Program-made: the position numbers and the translations under genes
The notes under the pieces: model-generated
Seen by the model: the letters and a program-made list of their open reading frames with translations, nothing else
The model's database searches: none
What the model was told of the DNA's origin: nothing
Source: Puniceicoccales bacterium
GTDB taxonomy: Bacteria; Verrucomicrobiota; Verrucomicrobiia; Opitutales; UBA953
Assembly (NCBI GenBank): GCA_031256995.1
Contig: JAIRPL010000053.1
Span: forward strand, 1 to 64,000
Reading direction: 5' to 3'
Length of the DNA stretch: 64,000 nucleotides
In this document: positions 8,279 through 18,089 of the stretch, piece after piece
Layout of the letters: every line of letters begins with the position of its first letter
Position numbering within the stretch: the first letter of the stretch is position 1

Positions 8279-8935
8279 TTACTTGGCTTTTTTTGCGTGA
8301 CGGACGAGAACGAGGTCACCGTTCGCGCCAGGGAAACTGCCCTTGATGAGGAGGAGGTTCTGCTCCTCGTCGATCTTCACGACCTTGAGATTTTGCACAG
8401 TGCGACGAACCTGCCCCATGTGCCCCGGCATATCCTTGCCCTTGAACACATGCCCGGGTGTCTGGCGCATGCCAATGGACCCCGTCCGGCGGTGCATCAT
8501 GTGGCCGTGCGAATCCGGCTGCCCGTCCTGATTGTGACGCTTGACGTTGCCCTGAAAACCACGGCCCTTCGTCGTGCCGATGACATCGACAACCTGGCCG
8601 GGCTGGAACCTGGCGACCGTGAGCACGTCGCCGACCCTGAGGTCGGGCGCCGCGTCATAGCGAATCTCGCCAAGGTGCGTGTGCGGGGCAATCGGCTCTT
8701 TGAGGCCGGCCTTCGCGGAGGCCTTTTCAAAGTGGCCAAGCTCGGGTTGTGTAAGACGGCTCTTCTTCTGCGGTCCGAACGCGATCTGCACCGCGTTGTA
8801 GCCGTCGGTTTCCTCGGTCTTGACCTGAACGACCGGGCAGGGTCCCACTTGGACCACGGTTACGGGAACGACGTTGTTGTTTTCGTCGTAGATTTGGGTC
8901 ATCCCGATTTTTTTGCCGAATAGTTGGAGTTTCAT
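8279..8935 (-). CDS. rplC: 50S ribosomal protein L3
   Basis: 218 residues. It starts MKLQLFGKKIGMTQIYDENN and carries GTTKGRGFQGNVKRHNQDGQ and SIGMRQTPGHVFKGKDMPGH, the L3 signature reaching towards the peptidyl transferase centre. It follows rpsJ after an unusually wide gap of 155 bp, so it may have its own promoter or a regulatory structure upstream. Confidence 0.98.
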   Translation of the reverse strand: MKLQLFGKKIGMTQIYDENNNVVPVTVVQVGPCPVVQVKTEETDGYNAVQIAFGPQKKSRLTQPELGHFEKASAKAGLKEPIAPHTHLGEIRYDAAPDLRVGDVLTVARFQPGQVVDVIGTTKGRGFQGNVKRHNQDGQPDSHGHMMHRRTGSIGMRQTPGHVFKGKDMPGHMGQVRRTVQNLKVVKIDEEQNLLLIKGSFPGANGDLVLVRHAKKAK

Positions 8936-9090
8936 TGGCTAAGAGGCAGGCGGAGCGCAGAGCGCCCCATTTGCACGAACCTGCATTAGGTCGCATTTCA
9001 TATGTCAATATCTTGATCCAAAAGACGCGCTAATGCTGCAGGCCGACCTGCGGTTTGTTGGTGGTTGAAAAGGGTTAACGTCGCGGGGGA
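8936..9090 (-). promoter_or_regulatory. rpsJ-rplC spacer with a possible internal promoter or structured leader
   Basis: The gap is much wider than others in the operon. It contains a perfect minus-strand TTGACA at 9003-9008, without a well-spaced -10 box. It also has an imperfect inverted repeat (CCTGCATTAG near 8981, CTAATGC-TG-CAGG near 9030). This could be an internal promoter or r-protein binding structure. The evidence is weak. Confidence 0.3.
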
Positions 9091-9402
9091 TTAGGTGTTG
9101 ATGATGATCTCAACGCCGGCCGGAAGATTGAGCTTGCGCAATTCCTCGACGGTCTGGGCGGTGGGGTCGACAATGTCGAGCAGGCGTTTGTGGGTGCGAA
9201 GCTCGAACGCATCCATGGACTTCTTGTCGGCGTGCGGGGAACGGTTGACGGTGAAACGTTCGATATTGGTCGGCAGCGGCACGGGGCCGGAGACTTGGGA
9301 GCCAGTTCGCTTGGCAGTCTCGACAATATCGGCTGCAGACTGGTCGAGGGTCCGGTAATCAAATCCTTTGAGCCTGATGCGGATGGTGGGTCGTGTTGGC
9401 AT
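9091..9402 (-). CDS. rpsJ: 30S ribosomal protein S10 (NusE)
   Basis: 103 residues from [20 protein letters not shown]. An in-frame start 40 codons upstream adds non-homologous sequence. S10 works in the 30S head and as the NusE antitermination factor. Motifs include [20 protein letters not shown] and [18 protein letters not shown]. It is the first gene of the operon. Neither tuf nor fusA lies upstream. Instead glnS diverges 416 bp away. Confidence 0.98.
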   Translation of the reverse strand: MPTRPTIRIRLKGFDYRTLDQSAADIVETAKRTGSQVSGPVPLPTNIERFTVNRSPHADKKSMDAFELRTHKRLLDIVDPTAQTVEELRKLNLPAGVEIIINT

Positions 9403-9818
9403 GTTGTTCGGGTGTGAAAAATACCTAAGGGGCAACGCTGTGCACCTGCCCCCGGCTCCGGCGCGCCGGACAAACAGCGAACAGAACGGCCCGCGAGGCG
9501 GCCCGGCAGGCAGCTTCGACAATGTCGGCGAATTTCGGTTGACTGTTCATTCCGTGGGTGCGTGGAAGGTTGAAAAGGGGCGGCAGGAAACGGGGGAATC
9601 TCAGAAAGGCAAGTGTTTTTTGAGAAAATTTGCAGGCCACCCGCCACGGCCATTCCAGGGCGTCCAGCGGGGAAATCCGCCATCACGCCGAAGGCATGGA
9701 CACTCGGGAAAAAGCCGCCCGCCAGGCGCGCCAAACCCGAGGCTCCGCGCACACGCACGCCCTCCCTTCTTGCCAACTTCGCGCATGGCGGCAGACTCGG
9801 CGCCTTTCCCTGCAAGCC
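9403..9818. other. Divergent intergenic region between rpsJ and glnS
   Basis: About 416 bp must hold the promoters for the S10 operon (minus) and glnS (plus). On the minus strand an AT-rich patch near 9615-9640 is followed by TTGCCT, a poor -35 candidate with no clear -10 box. I see no tRNA, riboswitch or convincing small gene. Confidence 0.5.
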
Positions 9819-11558
9819 ATGAGCCACACGCCAGTGCCAGCAAAAACCGCCCATTCCGCGACCGCGAGCGCGGCACCCGCTTCCCCCGCCACGCGTCCGC
9901 AGCATTTCATCCGGCAAATCATCCATGAGGACCTTGCCTCCGGGCGCTCAACGAGCATCGCGACGCGCTTCCCCCCGGAACCCAACGGCTACCTCCACAT
10001 CGGCCACGCCAAGTCCATCTGCCTCAATTTCGGCCTGGCGGCGGAATACAAGGGCCGCTGCCACCTGCGCATGGATGACACAAACCCGTCCAAGGAGGAT
10101 GTGGAATACGTGGACTCCATACAGGAGGACATCCGCTGGCTCGGGTTCGACTGGGGCGAGCACTACTATCAGGCCTCCGACTATTTCGGCGTGATGCACG
10201 AGTGCGCCATTGACCTCATCCGGCAGGGCGTGGCCTACGTCTGCCACCTCTCGGCCGCCGAGGTCGCCGGGCATCGCGGCACCCCCTCCATCCCGGCGTC
10301 ACCCAGCCCCTGGCGCGACCGGTCGGTGGAGGAGAACCTGGCTGAATTCGCAAAGATGCGCGCGGGAGAATACGAGGAGGGAGCCGCCACGCTGCGCGCG
10401 AAAATCGACCTTGCCTCCCCCAACATGCACATGCGCGACCCCGTGCTTTACCGCATCCGGAAAGCCACGCACCACAACACCGGCGACACATGGTGCATCT
10501 ATCCGATGTATGACTTTGCGCATCCCATCGAGGACGCCATCGAGGGCATCACCCACTCCATCTGCACCCTCGAATTCGAGGTTCACCGCCCTTTCTACGA
10601 CTGGCTCATCGACAATCTGGCGCGGCGCTTCGCACCGAGCCGCCCGCGCCAATACGAGTTCGCCCGGCTCAATCTCACCTACACGATGATGAGCAAGCGC
10701 CGCCTCCTGGAACTCGTCCGCGAAAACCTCGTCTCCGGCTGGGACGACCCGCGAATGCCGACCATCCGCGGTTTCCGCAGGCGGGGCTACACACCCGCGG
10801 CCATCCGGCATTTTTGCGAGACCGTGGGCGTCACAAAATACAACAGCCTCACCGACGTCGCCCTGCTTGAGCACGCCGTGCGCGACGACCTGAACCGCAC
10901 CTCCAGGCGTTTCATGGCCGTGCTCAACCCCGTGCGGCTTGTCATTGAGAACTACCCCGAGGGCCGGACCGAGCAACTGGTCGCGGTCAACAACCCCGAG
11001 GATCCCGCCGCCGGCACCCGTGAAATCCCATTCAGCCGGGAGCTTCTCATCGAGCGCGACGATTTCCAAGAGGTGCCTCAGGGGAAGTTTCACCGGCTTT
11101 ACCCCGGCAACGAGGTGCGCCTGCGCTGGGCCTATTTCGTCACCGCCACGCACGTCGAGAAAGACGCGGACGGCAACATCACCACCATCCACGCCACATA
11201 CGATCCCGCCACGCGCGGCGGAGACGCCCCGGACGGGCGGAAAGTCAAGGGGACGATCCACTGGGTCAGCGCCCCGCACGCGGTTCCCGCCAAAACCCGC
11301 CTCTACGACCGCCTGTTCCTCAAGGAAAACCCGAACGACGACAGCGACGGCAAGGACTGGCGCGAACACCTCAACCCCGCCTCGCTCAAGGAAATCCAGG
11401 CATACGTGGAACCCGCCCTCGCCTCCGTCGCTCCGGAGGAGCGCGTCCAGTTCGAGCGCCTTGGCTACTTCGTCGCCGACCGCTGCGAGAGCGCCCCAGG
11501 CTCCCCTGTCTTCAACCGGACCGTCCCGCTCAAGGACACTTGGGCAAGGCAAAAATGA
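9819..11558 (+). CDS. glnS: Glutaminyl-tRNA synthetase
   Basis: 579 residues from the ATG at 9819, because the upstream in-frame residues are not homologous. It is a class I synthetase charging tRNA-Gln. [15 protein letters not shown] near residue 50 is the HIGH motif in the form specific to GlnRS, and MSKRRL near residue 295 is the KMSKS loop. The C-terminal anticodon-binding beta-barrels carry the GlnRS phrase [12 protein letters not shown]. The [12 protein letters not shown] form separates it from GltX (which has APSPTG). The stop codon overlaps the start of the next gene in ATGA, so the two are likely translationally coupled. Confidence 0.96.
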   Translation: MSHTPVPAKTAHSATASAAPASPATRPQHFIRQIIHEDLASGRSTSIATRFPPEPNGYLHIGHAKSICLNFGLAAEYKGRCHLRMDDTNPSKEDVEYVDSIQEDIRWLGFDWGEHYYQASDYFGVMHECAIDLIRQGVAYVCHLSAAEVAGHRGTPSIPASPSPWRDRSVEENLAEFAKMRAGEYEEGAATLRAKIDLASPNMHMRDPVLYRIRKATHHNTGDTWCIYPMYDFAHPIEDAIEGITHSICTLEFEVHRPFYDWLIDNLARRFAPSRPRQYEFARLNLTYTMMSKRRLLELVRENLVSGWDDPRMPTIRGFRRRGYTPAAIRHFCETVGVTKYNSLTDVALLEHAVRDDLNRTSRRFMAVLNPVRLVIENYPEGRTEQLVAVNNPEDPAAGTREIPFSRELLIERDDFQEVPQGKFHRLYPGNEVRLRWAYFVTATHVEKDADGNITTIHATYDPATRGGDAPDGRKVKGTIHWVSAPHAVPAKTRLYDRLFLKENPNDDSDGKDWREHLNPASLKEIQAYVEPALASVAPEERVQFERLGYFVADRCESAPGSPVFNRTVPLKDTWARQK

Positions 11559-12379
11559 ACGCGCGCACGGCAGACATCGGGCAACATCCCGCGCAATGGG
11601 AATGTCCCTGCGGAAAAGTCGCGGCATCCCGCGCGGGCCTCGCCACGCGGTTGCGCGCCATCGCCATCACCCTCGGCGCCTTGGTTGCGCCCGCGGGCGC
11701 GGTCATTTCCGCCGCCTCCCCGCACACTGCGGCCTCAGCCAAGGCTGATGCCGCCGCCATCGAGCCGGGCTGGAGGGGGATGCTTCGCGAATACCTCCGC
11801 CTGGAGCAGGCCGGGCTGCCCGCCCTTGACGCGCCCGAATGGGCGGAGCTGTCCCCGGCCCTCTCGCCGGAAATGCGCCGTCTCGGAGAAGCCTTCGCGC
11901 GTGCCGCCTATCCATCGGACATCAGGCTTGGACGCCGCAACTTCCATGCCCTCGCCACCAATCTCGGCATGGCAACCCCCTCCGCCGCCGACCTGCGCCA
12001 GTTTCTTCATCCCAACAAACTTCCCTGGCCGGGTTATTCCGGCCCCTGCGACGGCAATTTCCACATCCTGCTCAACACCGGGACGCTCAATCTTGATCCC
12101 GCCGATGGCTCCAGCAAAACCCACCCGGTCAGGGACCTCGCCCGCCGCCACCTCGGTTTTTTCACCACGCAGGACACCGTCAAAAAACTCGTGCAAACCC
12201 TCTCCGCCACCCTGCGCGCCGAACGGGCGTCAACCAAGGCCCTGTGCGCCGACGAGGCATCGCGCGCCGTTTTTCTCCAGAAATGCGATGCCGCATGGCG
12301 CCGGCGCTTCCCAAGGAAGCCACGGCTTGGCGCCTCCGAGATCGCCTTCCTCACCGCCCTCATCCGCTACGTGGCATAG
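11555..12379 (+). CDS. Protein of unknown function coupled to glnS
   Basis: 274 residues. The start overlaps the glnS stop as ATGA. A hydrophobic stretch at about residues 33-60 ([19 protein letters not shown]), after a region with arginines, could be a signal peptide or an anchor. The rest is a soluble Arg/Ala-rich domain with no motif that I recognise. Notable phrases are [14 protein letters not shown] and [20 protein letters not shown]. Codon use matches its neighbours, so I take it as real. Its link to tRNA charging is unclear, and the overlap may only reflect compact packing. Confidence 0.7.
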   Translation: MNARTADIGQHPAQWECPCGKVAASRAGLATRLRAIAITLGALVAPAGAVISAASPHTAASAKADAAAIEPGWRGMLREYLRLEQAGLPALDAPEWAELSPALSPEMRRLGEAFARAAYPSDIRLGRRNFHALATNLGMATPSAADLRQFLHPNKLPWPGYSGPCDGNFHILLNTGTLNLDPADGSSKTHPVRDLARRHLGFFTTQDTVKKLVQTLSATLRAERASTKALCADEASRAVFLQKCDAAWRRRFPRKPRLGASEIAFLTALIRYVA

Positions 12380-12480
12380 GCCGTCAACACCGGCCCCGCA
12401 AGAGACGCCAAGCAGCAATTTTCACCACATCCACACCCTCCGGAGAACAAGAACAGCCAACCCGCGCCACGCACCCGCAC

Positions 12481-14094
12481 ATGCCATCCACCACACCAAG
12501 CCCGAACGGCACGACCTTCTACCTCACCACCGCCATTGATTACGCCAACGGCGCGCCCCACCTCGGGCACGCCTACGAAAAGATCCTCGCCGACGTCATC
12601 GTCCGGTTCCAGCGCCTCCAAGGGCGCGGGACCCATTTCCTCACGGGTCTCGACGAGCACGGGCAGAAAGTCCAGCAAACCGCGGCCAGGCGCGGCCTCT
12701 CGCCCCAGCAGATCTGCGACGAATCCGCGGGCCTTTTCCGCGCCCTCCTCCACGACCTCAACATCAGCGTCGACGACTACATCCGCACCACCGAGCCGCG
12801 CCACAAGGCCGTCGTCGCCCGCTGCCTCCAGCAGCTCTTTGACGCCGGGGAAATCTACAAGGCGGAGTACAACGGCTTTTATAGCGTCCGGCAGGAGCAG
12901 TTCGTCCTTGAAAAGGACAGGAACCCCGACGGCTCCTGGCCGGAGATTTATGGCGAGGTCGTCACCCTTGCCGAAAGCAACTATTTCTTCCGTCTCTCCA
13001 GGCATCAGGACTGGCTTGTGAAATTCATCACCGAAAACCCGGACTGGATTTTTCCCACATTCCGCCGCAACCAAGTCCTCGAGTTTCTCAAGGAACCCAT
13101 CAACGACCTGTGCATCTCGCGTCCCGTCGAACGCCTCGCCTGGGGCATTCCGCTGCCCTTCGATCCCGGGTTCGTCACCTATGTCTGGTTCGACGCCCTC
13201 GTGAATTATGTGTCCGCCGCCGAGGCCAGCCCCGGCCTTTGGGAAAGCGGCGCGCACCACGTCATCGGCAAGGACATCCTCGTCCCGCCCCATTCCGTTT
13301 ACTGGCCCTGCATGCTCCGCGCCCTGGGCCTCGCCCTTCCCAAGCGGCTCATCGTCCACGGCTGGTGGACGCTCGGCGGGACCAAGGCCTCCAAGAGCAC
13401 GGGGAATGCCACGGAAACCCTCTCGCTCGCAAAGCTCTACGGCGCCGACACCTTCCGCTATTACCTCATCCGCGAGATGCCCGTGGGGCAGGACAGCGAT
13501 TTCTCCCGCGAACAATTGCGCATCCGCCACAAGACCGACCTTGCCAACGATCTTGGCAACCTTCTCAACCGCCTGCTTAGCCTGGCCGCGCGCCACACCG
13601 CCAGCATCGTGCCAAAAATCCAGCAACCGGGAACCCCGCCGCCGCCCGCGCGTGAAAAGGACGACGGGACGCTGGCCGCACTCTGGGCGGAGACCGCCGC
13701 CAGGTACCTTGATCTCGCCGCCGGCTTCCAGTTTCACAACGCCCTCGACGCGCTGTGGCAATTCATCCGCGCCATGAACCGCTTCACCGAGCAGCGCGCC
13801 CCATGGAAGCTCGGCAAGTCCGCAAACCCGGAGGACCGGGCCTTGCTGGAGGACACCCTTGCGAACCTCGCCGAGGGACTCCGCCTTGCCGCCACGGCCC
13901 TCACCCCGGTCATGCCGACGATCGCCGCCCAAATCCAATCCACCCTCGGTCTCACTCCCGCCGACACCTTCCTGAACGGGCAGCTCGCGTGGGATCCGTC
14001 GAAGACCGAAGGCCGCAGGCTCGCCGAGAAAGCCATCCTCTTTCCCCCCGTCGAGGACCCCGCCACGGCCGCCGGCACACAGGGGAAACCGTGA
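12481..14094 (+). CDS. metG: Methionyl-tRNA synthetase
   Basis: 537 residues from the ATG at 12481. The class I HIGH motif appears as APHLGHAYEKI and the KMSKS loop as KASKSTGN, with the MetRS phrase YVWFDALVNYVSA between them. The knuckle region lacks zinc-binding CXXC pairs, so this is the zinc-free, short form. It also lacks the C-terminal tRNA-binding (Trbp111-like) domain. The frame is open upstream for about 80 codons, but the sequence there is not homologous. The gene follows the unknown gene by 101 bp. Confidence 0.96.
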   Translation: MPSTTPSPNGTTFYLTTAIDYANGAPHLGHAYEKILADVIVRFQRLQGRGTHFLTGLDEHGQKVQQTAARRGLSPQQICDESAGLFRALLHDLNISVDDYIRTTEPRHKAVVARCLQQLFDAGEIYKAEYNGFYSVRQEQFVLEKDRNPDGSWPEIYGEVVTLAESNYFFRLSRHQDWLVKFITENPDWIFPTFRRNQVLEFLKEPINDLCISRPVERLAWGIPLPFDPGFVTYVWFDALVNYVSAAEASPGLWESGAHHVIGKDILVPPHSVYWPCMLRALGLALPKRLIVHGWWTLGGTKASKSTGNATETLSLAKLYGADTFRYYLIREMPVGQDSDFSREQLRIRHKTDLANDLGNLLNRLLSLAARHTASIVPKIQQPGTPPPPAREKDDGTLAALWAETAARYLDLAAGFQFHNALDALWQFIRAMNRFTEQRAPWKLGKSANPEDRALLEDTLANLAEGLRLAATALTPVMPTIAAQIQSTLGLTPADTFLNGQLAWDPSKTEGRRLAEKAILFPPVEDPATAAGTQGKP

Positions 14095-14178
14095 CCCCCA
14101 CCCGCCGCCCAAGGAAACAAACCCGCCAGGCCGCCGCGCGCGGCCACGCACGCCACCGCAAATCCAAGACACACCAAG

Positions 14179-15717
14179 ATGCCTGCAAAGACACCCGATG
14201 AGTTGCGCTCCGAGATCCTTCGTCTGTCCGAGGAATACTTCCGCGCCGCGCACACCGCACACCGCCCGGCGGGCCGGATCGCCGGCCCTGACGGCGCCGC
14301 GGCGCCGCCCGACCGTCGGGGCTTCATCCCTGGGAAAACGACCGTGCCCTACGCCGGGCGCGTCTTCGACGAGGCCGAAGGGCGGGCTGCCATCGCCTCC
14401 ATGCTGGATTTCTGGCTCACGCTTGGCCCCGAGGGCGCCGCGTTTGAGCGCGACCTCGCCGCCTTTCTTGGCGTGCGCCGCACCCTGCTCGTCAACAGCG
14501 GCTCCTCCGCCAACCTGCTCGCCGTCTCCGCGCTGGCCAGCCACAACATCCCCCGCGAACGGCGCCTGCTGCCCGGTGACGAGGTCATCACCTGTGCCGC
14601 CGGATTCCCGACCACCGTCGCACCCATCCTCCAGAACGCCGCCGTCCCGGTCTTCATCGACAACGACCCGGCAAGCGGCAACGCCATCGCCGCGCAACTC
14701 GAGGAAGCCTATGCGCCGGGAAAGACCAAGGCGGTCATCCTCGCCCACACCCTTGGCAACCCATTCGACCTCGGCGCCGTGCTCGAATTTTGCAAGGCGC
14801 GCCAGCTCTGGCTCATCGAGGACAACTGCGACGCCCTTGGCTCCACCTACACAATGCCGGCCGAACGCGCCGCCACCCTGGGCTTCCATGAGAACTCCCC
14901 CGGCATTCCCGCCACGCCCGGATTCATCACCCGCCGCACAGGTGCCTGGGGTGACATCTCCACGCAGTCCTTCTACCCTCCGCATCACCTCACCCTCGGC
15001 GAGGGCGGCGCCGTCAACATACTCTCCATGCCGCTCCTGAAAACCTGTGTGGAGAGCCTGCGGGACTGGGGCCGCGACTGCTGGTGCCCCAGCGGCCGCG
15101 ACAACACCTGCGCGCGGCGTTTCACCCAGACCCTCGGCGAACTGCCTCCCGGCTACGACCACAAATACACTTACTCCCACTTCGGCTACAACCTGAAGCC
15201 ACTCGATCCGCAGGCGGCGATCGGACGCGCCCAGCTCGCAAAGCTCCCCGGGTTCATTTCCGCCCGGAAAGCCAACTGGGAATTCCTCCGCGACGCCCTC
15301 GCCACGCTGGACGAGTATTTCGAGTTTTCCCTGCCAACCCATGCCACCGCGCGCGCCGCCGACGCCTCGATGGTCCCGGACGCCACCGGCTGCTCCGTTG
15401 GCTGCTCCTGGTTTGGATTCATGCTTCTCACGCGCCCATCCGCCCCGTTCTCGCGCACCGAGTTCGCCGCCCATCTTGATTCCGCGAAAATCGGCAACCG
15501 GATGCTCTTTGGCGGAAACCTCCTGCGCCAACCCGCCTTCGTCTCCCTCCGCCGCGAACGTCCCGGCGCCATCCGCGCCCCCCTGTCCGCCTACCCCGGG
15601 GCCGATCGCCTGATGAATGAGGCCGTCTTCATTGGGACCTACCCGGGCCTCACTCCGGAGATGCTTGCCTATGTCGCCGACACCATCCACGCCTTCGTCC
15701 GCTCCCGGCGCGCCTGA
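14179..15717 (+). CDS. RfbH-type CDP-4-keto-6-deoxyglucose 3-dehydrase (E1)
   Basis: 512 residues in the DegT/DnrJ/EryC1 aminotransferase fold. The active-site phrase SFYPPHHLTLGEGGAV (about 264-279) has His where aminotransferases have the PLP-binding Lys. That is the hallmark of the E1 dehydrase (RfbH, DdhC, AscC), which uses PMP and a [2Fe-2S] cluster to remove the C3 hydroxyl in 3,6-dideoxyhexose synthesis. Cluster Cys candidates are Cys217 (EDNCDAL), Cys301, Cys303 and Cys311 (CWCPSGRDNTC). It is longer than usual (about 440), with extra N-terminal residues and an insertion of roughly 25 residues at 226-252. No E3 reductase or CDP-glucose genes lie nearby. metG is upstream and murJ downstream. 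Confidence 0.87.
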   Translation: MPAKTPDELRSEILRLSEEYFRAAHTAHRPAGRIAGPDGAAAPPDRRGFIPGKTTVPYAGRVFDEAEGRAAIASMLDFWLTLGPEGAAFERDLAAFLGVRRTLLVNSGSSANLLAVSALASHNIPRERRLLPGDEVITCAAGFPTTVAPILQNAAVPVFIDNDPASGNAIAAQLEEAYAPGKTKAVILAHTLGNPFDLGAVLEFCKARQLWLIEDNCDALGSTYTMPAERAATLGFHENSPGIPATPGFITRRTGAWGDISTQSFYPPHHLTLGEGGAVNILSMPLLKTCVESLRDWGRDCWCPSGRDNTCARRFTQTLGELPPGYDHKYTYSHFGYNLKPLDPQAAIGRAQLAKLPGFISARKANWEFLRDALATLDEYFEFSLPTHATARAADASMVPDATGCSVGCSWFGFMLLTRPSAPFSRTEFAAHLDSAKIGNRMLFGGNLLRQPAFVSLRRERPGAIRAPLSAYPGADRLMNEAVFIGTYPGLTPEMLAYVADTIHAFVRSRRA

Positions 15718-15786
15718 GGACGGGACGCACGCAACCCCCTTGGCGCCCCCGGAATTTCCCGCCCCTCCATATTCCAGCGCGCGCCA

Positions 15787-17673
15787 ATGATTTCCCAAAA
15801 CACCACTTCCACGCCCGCGCCGGAAAGGCCGGACCACGAGTCCGCCCCGCGGCATGCCTCCTCCCGAAATCAAGGAGGAGGCGGCGGACATTACGGAAAG
15901 ATGGCGGTCACGGCCGCCGGGACACTGGGATCGCGCGTGCTGGGCCTGGTTCGCGACCAGTTGACGGCCTATTTTCTCGGCGCGGGAATGGCCGCCTCGG
16001 CGCTCGTGATGGCGCAGACCATCCCCAATCTGTTCCGGCGTTTGCTCGGCGAGGGAGCGCTCACGGCGGCGCTCGTGCCCGTGATGTCCAGCGAGCTTCG
16101 CGCCGGGGGGCGCGGGCAGGCATTCCGCCTGCTGAACAGGCTGCTTCGTGTCGCCGCGCCGGCAATGGCGGCGATAACGCTCGCCCTGATGATTGCCGCG
16201 TTCGCCTTTGTGCAATGGCACGGCGGAGACCCCGCCATCGCGCCGGAGGCCGGCGTGGATGGGCTGCGGACCGTGTCCACTTCCGGCGTTTCCGGACGCC
16301 ACGTCCTTGCCGCCAAACTCGTGGTTTGGTGCATGCCCTACATGCCGCTGGCATGCCTTGCGGCGGTTTTCGCAGCCGCCTTGAACATTCTGGGAAAATT
16401 TGGAGTCACCTCCCTTGGCCCGCTGCTTCTCAACGCCTGCATCATCACCTCCCTGTGCCTTGGAGGGTTCTGGTTCGCGCAAGGCGACATGGAGGCCATC
16501 GCGCTATGGGCCTGCGGCGGGATGCTTGCCGGGGGCGCCGCGCAACTTCTCGCACCCGCGCTCGCCATGCGTTTGCGCGAGGGCTGGCGGATCCGTGAAT
16601 CCCGTTTGCCGGAGGCGGCCTTTCCGGCGCCCGCCGCCACGCAGACCCCCGCTGCCACGCCCCACAGTGTCGGCACCGCCGTCATCGATGACCCCATGGC
16701 GCGTCTCCGGATGCTTTTTCTTCCGGCGCTGGCCGGCGCGGGCGTCCAACAGCTGAACCTGGCTGTCTCACGCTTTCTTGCCCTGGGGGTGGATGACCAT
16801 GCGCTCACGCTCTACCACTACGCCAACCGCATCGTGGAACTGCCTGTGGGCCTGTTCGCCATCACGGTCGCCACCGTGATATTCCCGGCGATGGCCTTGT
16901 GCGCCGCGCGGGGGGAGCGGCAGCGCATGGGGGCCGAATTTGCGCACGGCATGCGCCTCATCCTCGCCATCAACATCCCGGCAGCCTTCGGGTTGTTCGC
17001 GCTCTGCGGGCCGATCGTGGAGTTGCTCTTTGAGCAAGGCCGCTTCACCGCCACCGCCACCGCGGCCACCTTGCCGCTTTTGTGCGTGTTCGCGGCCGCG
17101 ATGCCATTCTATGGCGCCATCGCGCTCATGGGGCGCGCCCTGAATGCCGTGCATGTGACACGTCCGCAGGCGCGGCTGGCGGTGGCGGTTTTCCTGCTGA
17201 ACCTTGCGCTTTCCCCCGTGCTGGCCTGGTTTGCTGGCGCACCCGGGCTTGCGTGCGCCAACCTTGCCGGGGCCGTGTTCCAGACCGTCGCGTTGCGGTT
17301 CATGCTGCGGCGCCACGGCGCGGATTTTATCCGGGAGCCGTTGTTGCGCCCCTTGCTGCAGTGCCTGTCGGCCTCCGCCGTGATGGGCGCCGGCGCCTGG
17401 GCCGGCTGGCGTTTTGCCGCCCTGCCTCTCGCGCGGTGGCTGGGCCGCTTTTTTTCCTGCCACGGCTTGGGCGACCTGTTTGCGGGGAAACTCGCCAGCG
17501 CGCTCACGTTATCGGCCACGCTTGCCGGGGCTGTCGCACTCTACTTCGCGCTGCTCACCCTTGCGCGCTATCCTGAAGCCGAGGCGATTCGGCAAAAATG
17601 GAAACGTCGGCACGGGCATCCAAAAGAAGGCCACGCCTCCCCCTCCCGCCAGCCGGACTCCTCCGCCAAATAA
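15787..17673 (+). CDS. murJ: Lipid II flippase MurJ (MviN)
   Basis: 628 residues, a MATE/MOP-fold membrane protein with about 14 predicted helices. It moves lipid II across the inner membrane for peptidoglycan synthesis. TLGSRVLGLVRDQLTAYFLG and TIPNLFRRLLGEGALTAALV near the N-terminus are the MurJ signature. A polar, Gly-rich N-terminal extension of about 35 residues precedes helix 1. The C-terminus is a charged, Lys/His-rich tail. It starts 69 bp after the RfbH-type gene. Confidence 0.95.
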   Translation: MISQNTTSTPAPERPDHESAPRHASSRNQGGGGGHYGKMAVTAAGTLGSRVLGLVRDQLTAYFLGAGMAASALVMAQTIPNLFRRLLGEGALTAALVPVMSSELRAGGRGQAFRLLNRLLRVAAPAMAAITLALMIAAFAFVQWHGGDPAIAPEAGVDGLRTVSTSGVSGRHVLAAKLVVWCMPYMPLACLAAVFAAALNILGKFGVTSLGPLLLNACIITSLCLGGFWFAQGDMEAIALWACGGMLAGGAAQLLAPALAMRLREGWRIRESRLPEAAFPAPAATQTPAATPHSVGTAVIDDPMARLRMLFLPALAGAGVQQLNLAVSRFLALGVDDHALTLYHYANRIVELPVGLFAITVATVIFPAMALCAARGERQRMGAEFAHGMRLILAINIPAAFGLFALCGPIVELLFEQGRFTATATAATLPLLCVFAAAMPFYGAIALMGRALNAVHVTRPQARLAVAVFLLNLALSPVLAWFAGAPGLACANLAGAVFQTVALRFMLRRHGADFIREPLLRPLLQCLSASAVMGAGAWAGWRFAALPLARWLGRFFSCHGLGDLFAGKLASALTLSATLAGAVALYFALLTLARYPEAEAIRQKWKRRHGHPKEGHASPSRQPDSSAK

Positions 17674-17833
17674 CCGTCTGGCCAAACTTCATTGAGGCTG
17701 CTTCTTACACGTCGTCCGGCCCAATGCCGAAATCCGGCGTAAAAGACGCAAACAGGCGCAAATCAGACGGCACCAGCGCTTTTTCCGCGAAGCGGCGCGT
17801 TTCATCCAAGCTTTTTGGACCTTCTCTTTTTTT

Positions 17834-17918
17834 TGGTACCCGGAGAGGGTCTCGAACCCACACTCCTTTCGGAACCTGATTTTGAGTCAGGCGCGTCTGC
17901 CAATTCCGCCATCCGGGC
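17834..17918 (-). tRNA. tRNA-Leu (CAA)
   Basis: 85 nt. Acceptor arms GCCCGGA and TCCGGGT pair, with an encoded CCA. The anticodon loop is CTCAAAA within a CCTGA/TCAGG stem, giving anticodon CAA. A long variable arm of class II type and the TTCGAGA T-loop are present. The T stem has one T-T mismatch. It lies between murJ and ddl, opposite to both. Confidence 0.93.
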
Positions 17919-18089
17919 AACACAAAGTCGACGAGACGGAAGGGTGTCTGGACCCCATTCCGTGGCAAGCGTTTTTCACGACGCCCAGGGGGGGCTGACA
18001 GACCTTTTCCTGAGTGTGTGTGGACTTGTCCCAAGAGAATGTTGCCCAAAACCGCTTCCGTGGCAGATTGCCGCCAGTCACCCTCTTCA

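Noticed and set aside
12367-16482. A very long open frame on the minus strand, about 1370 codons
   Set aside because: It runs antisense to metG, the RfbH-type gene and murJ, which all have clear family motifs. High GC with C-ending codons removes stop codons on the opposite strand. Its translation is low in complexity and unlike any protein.
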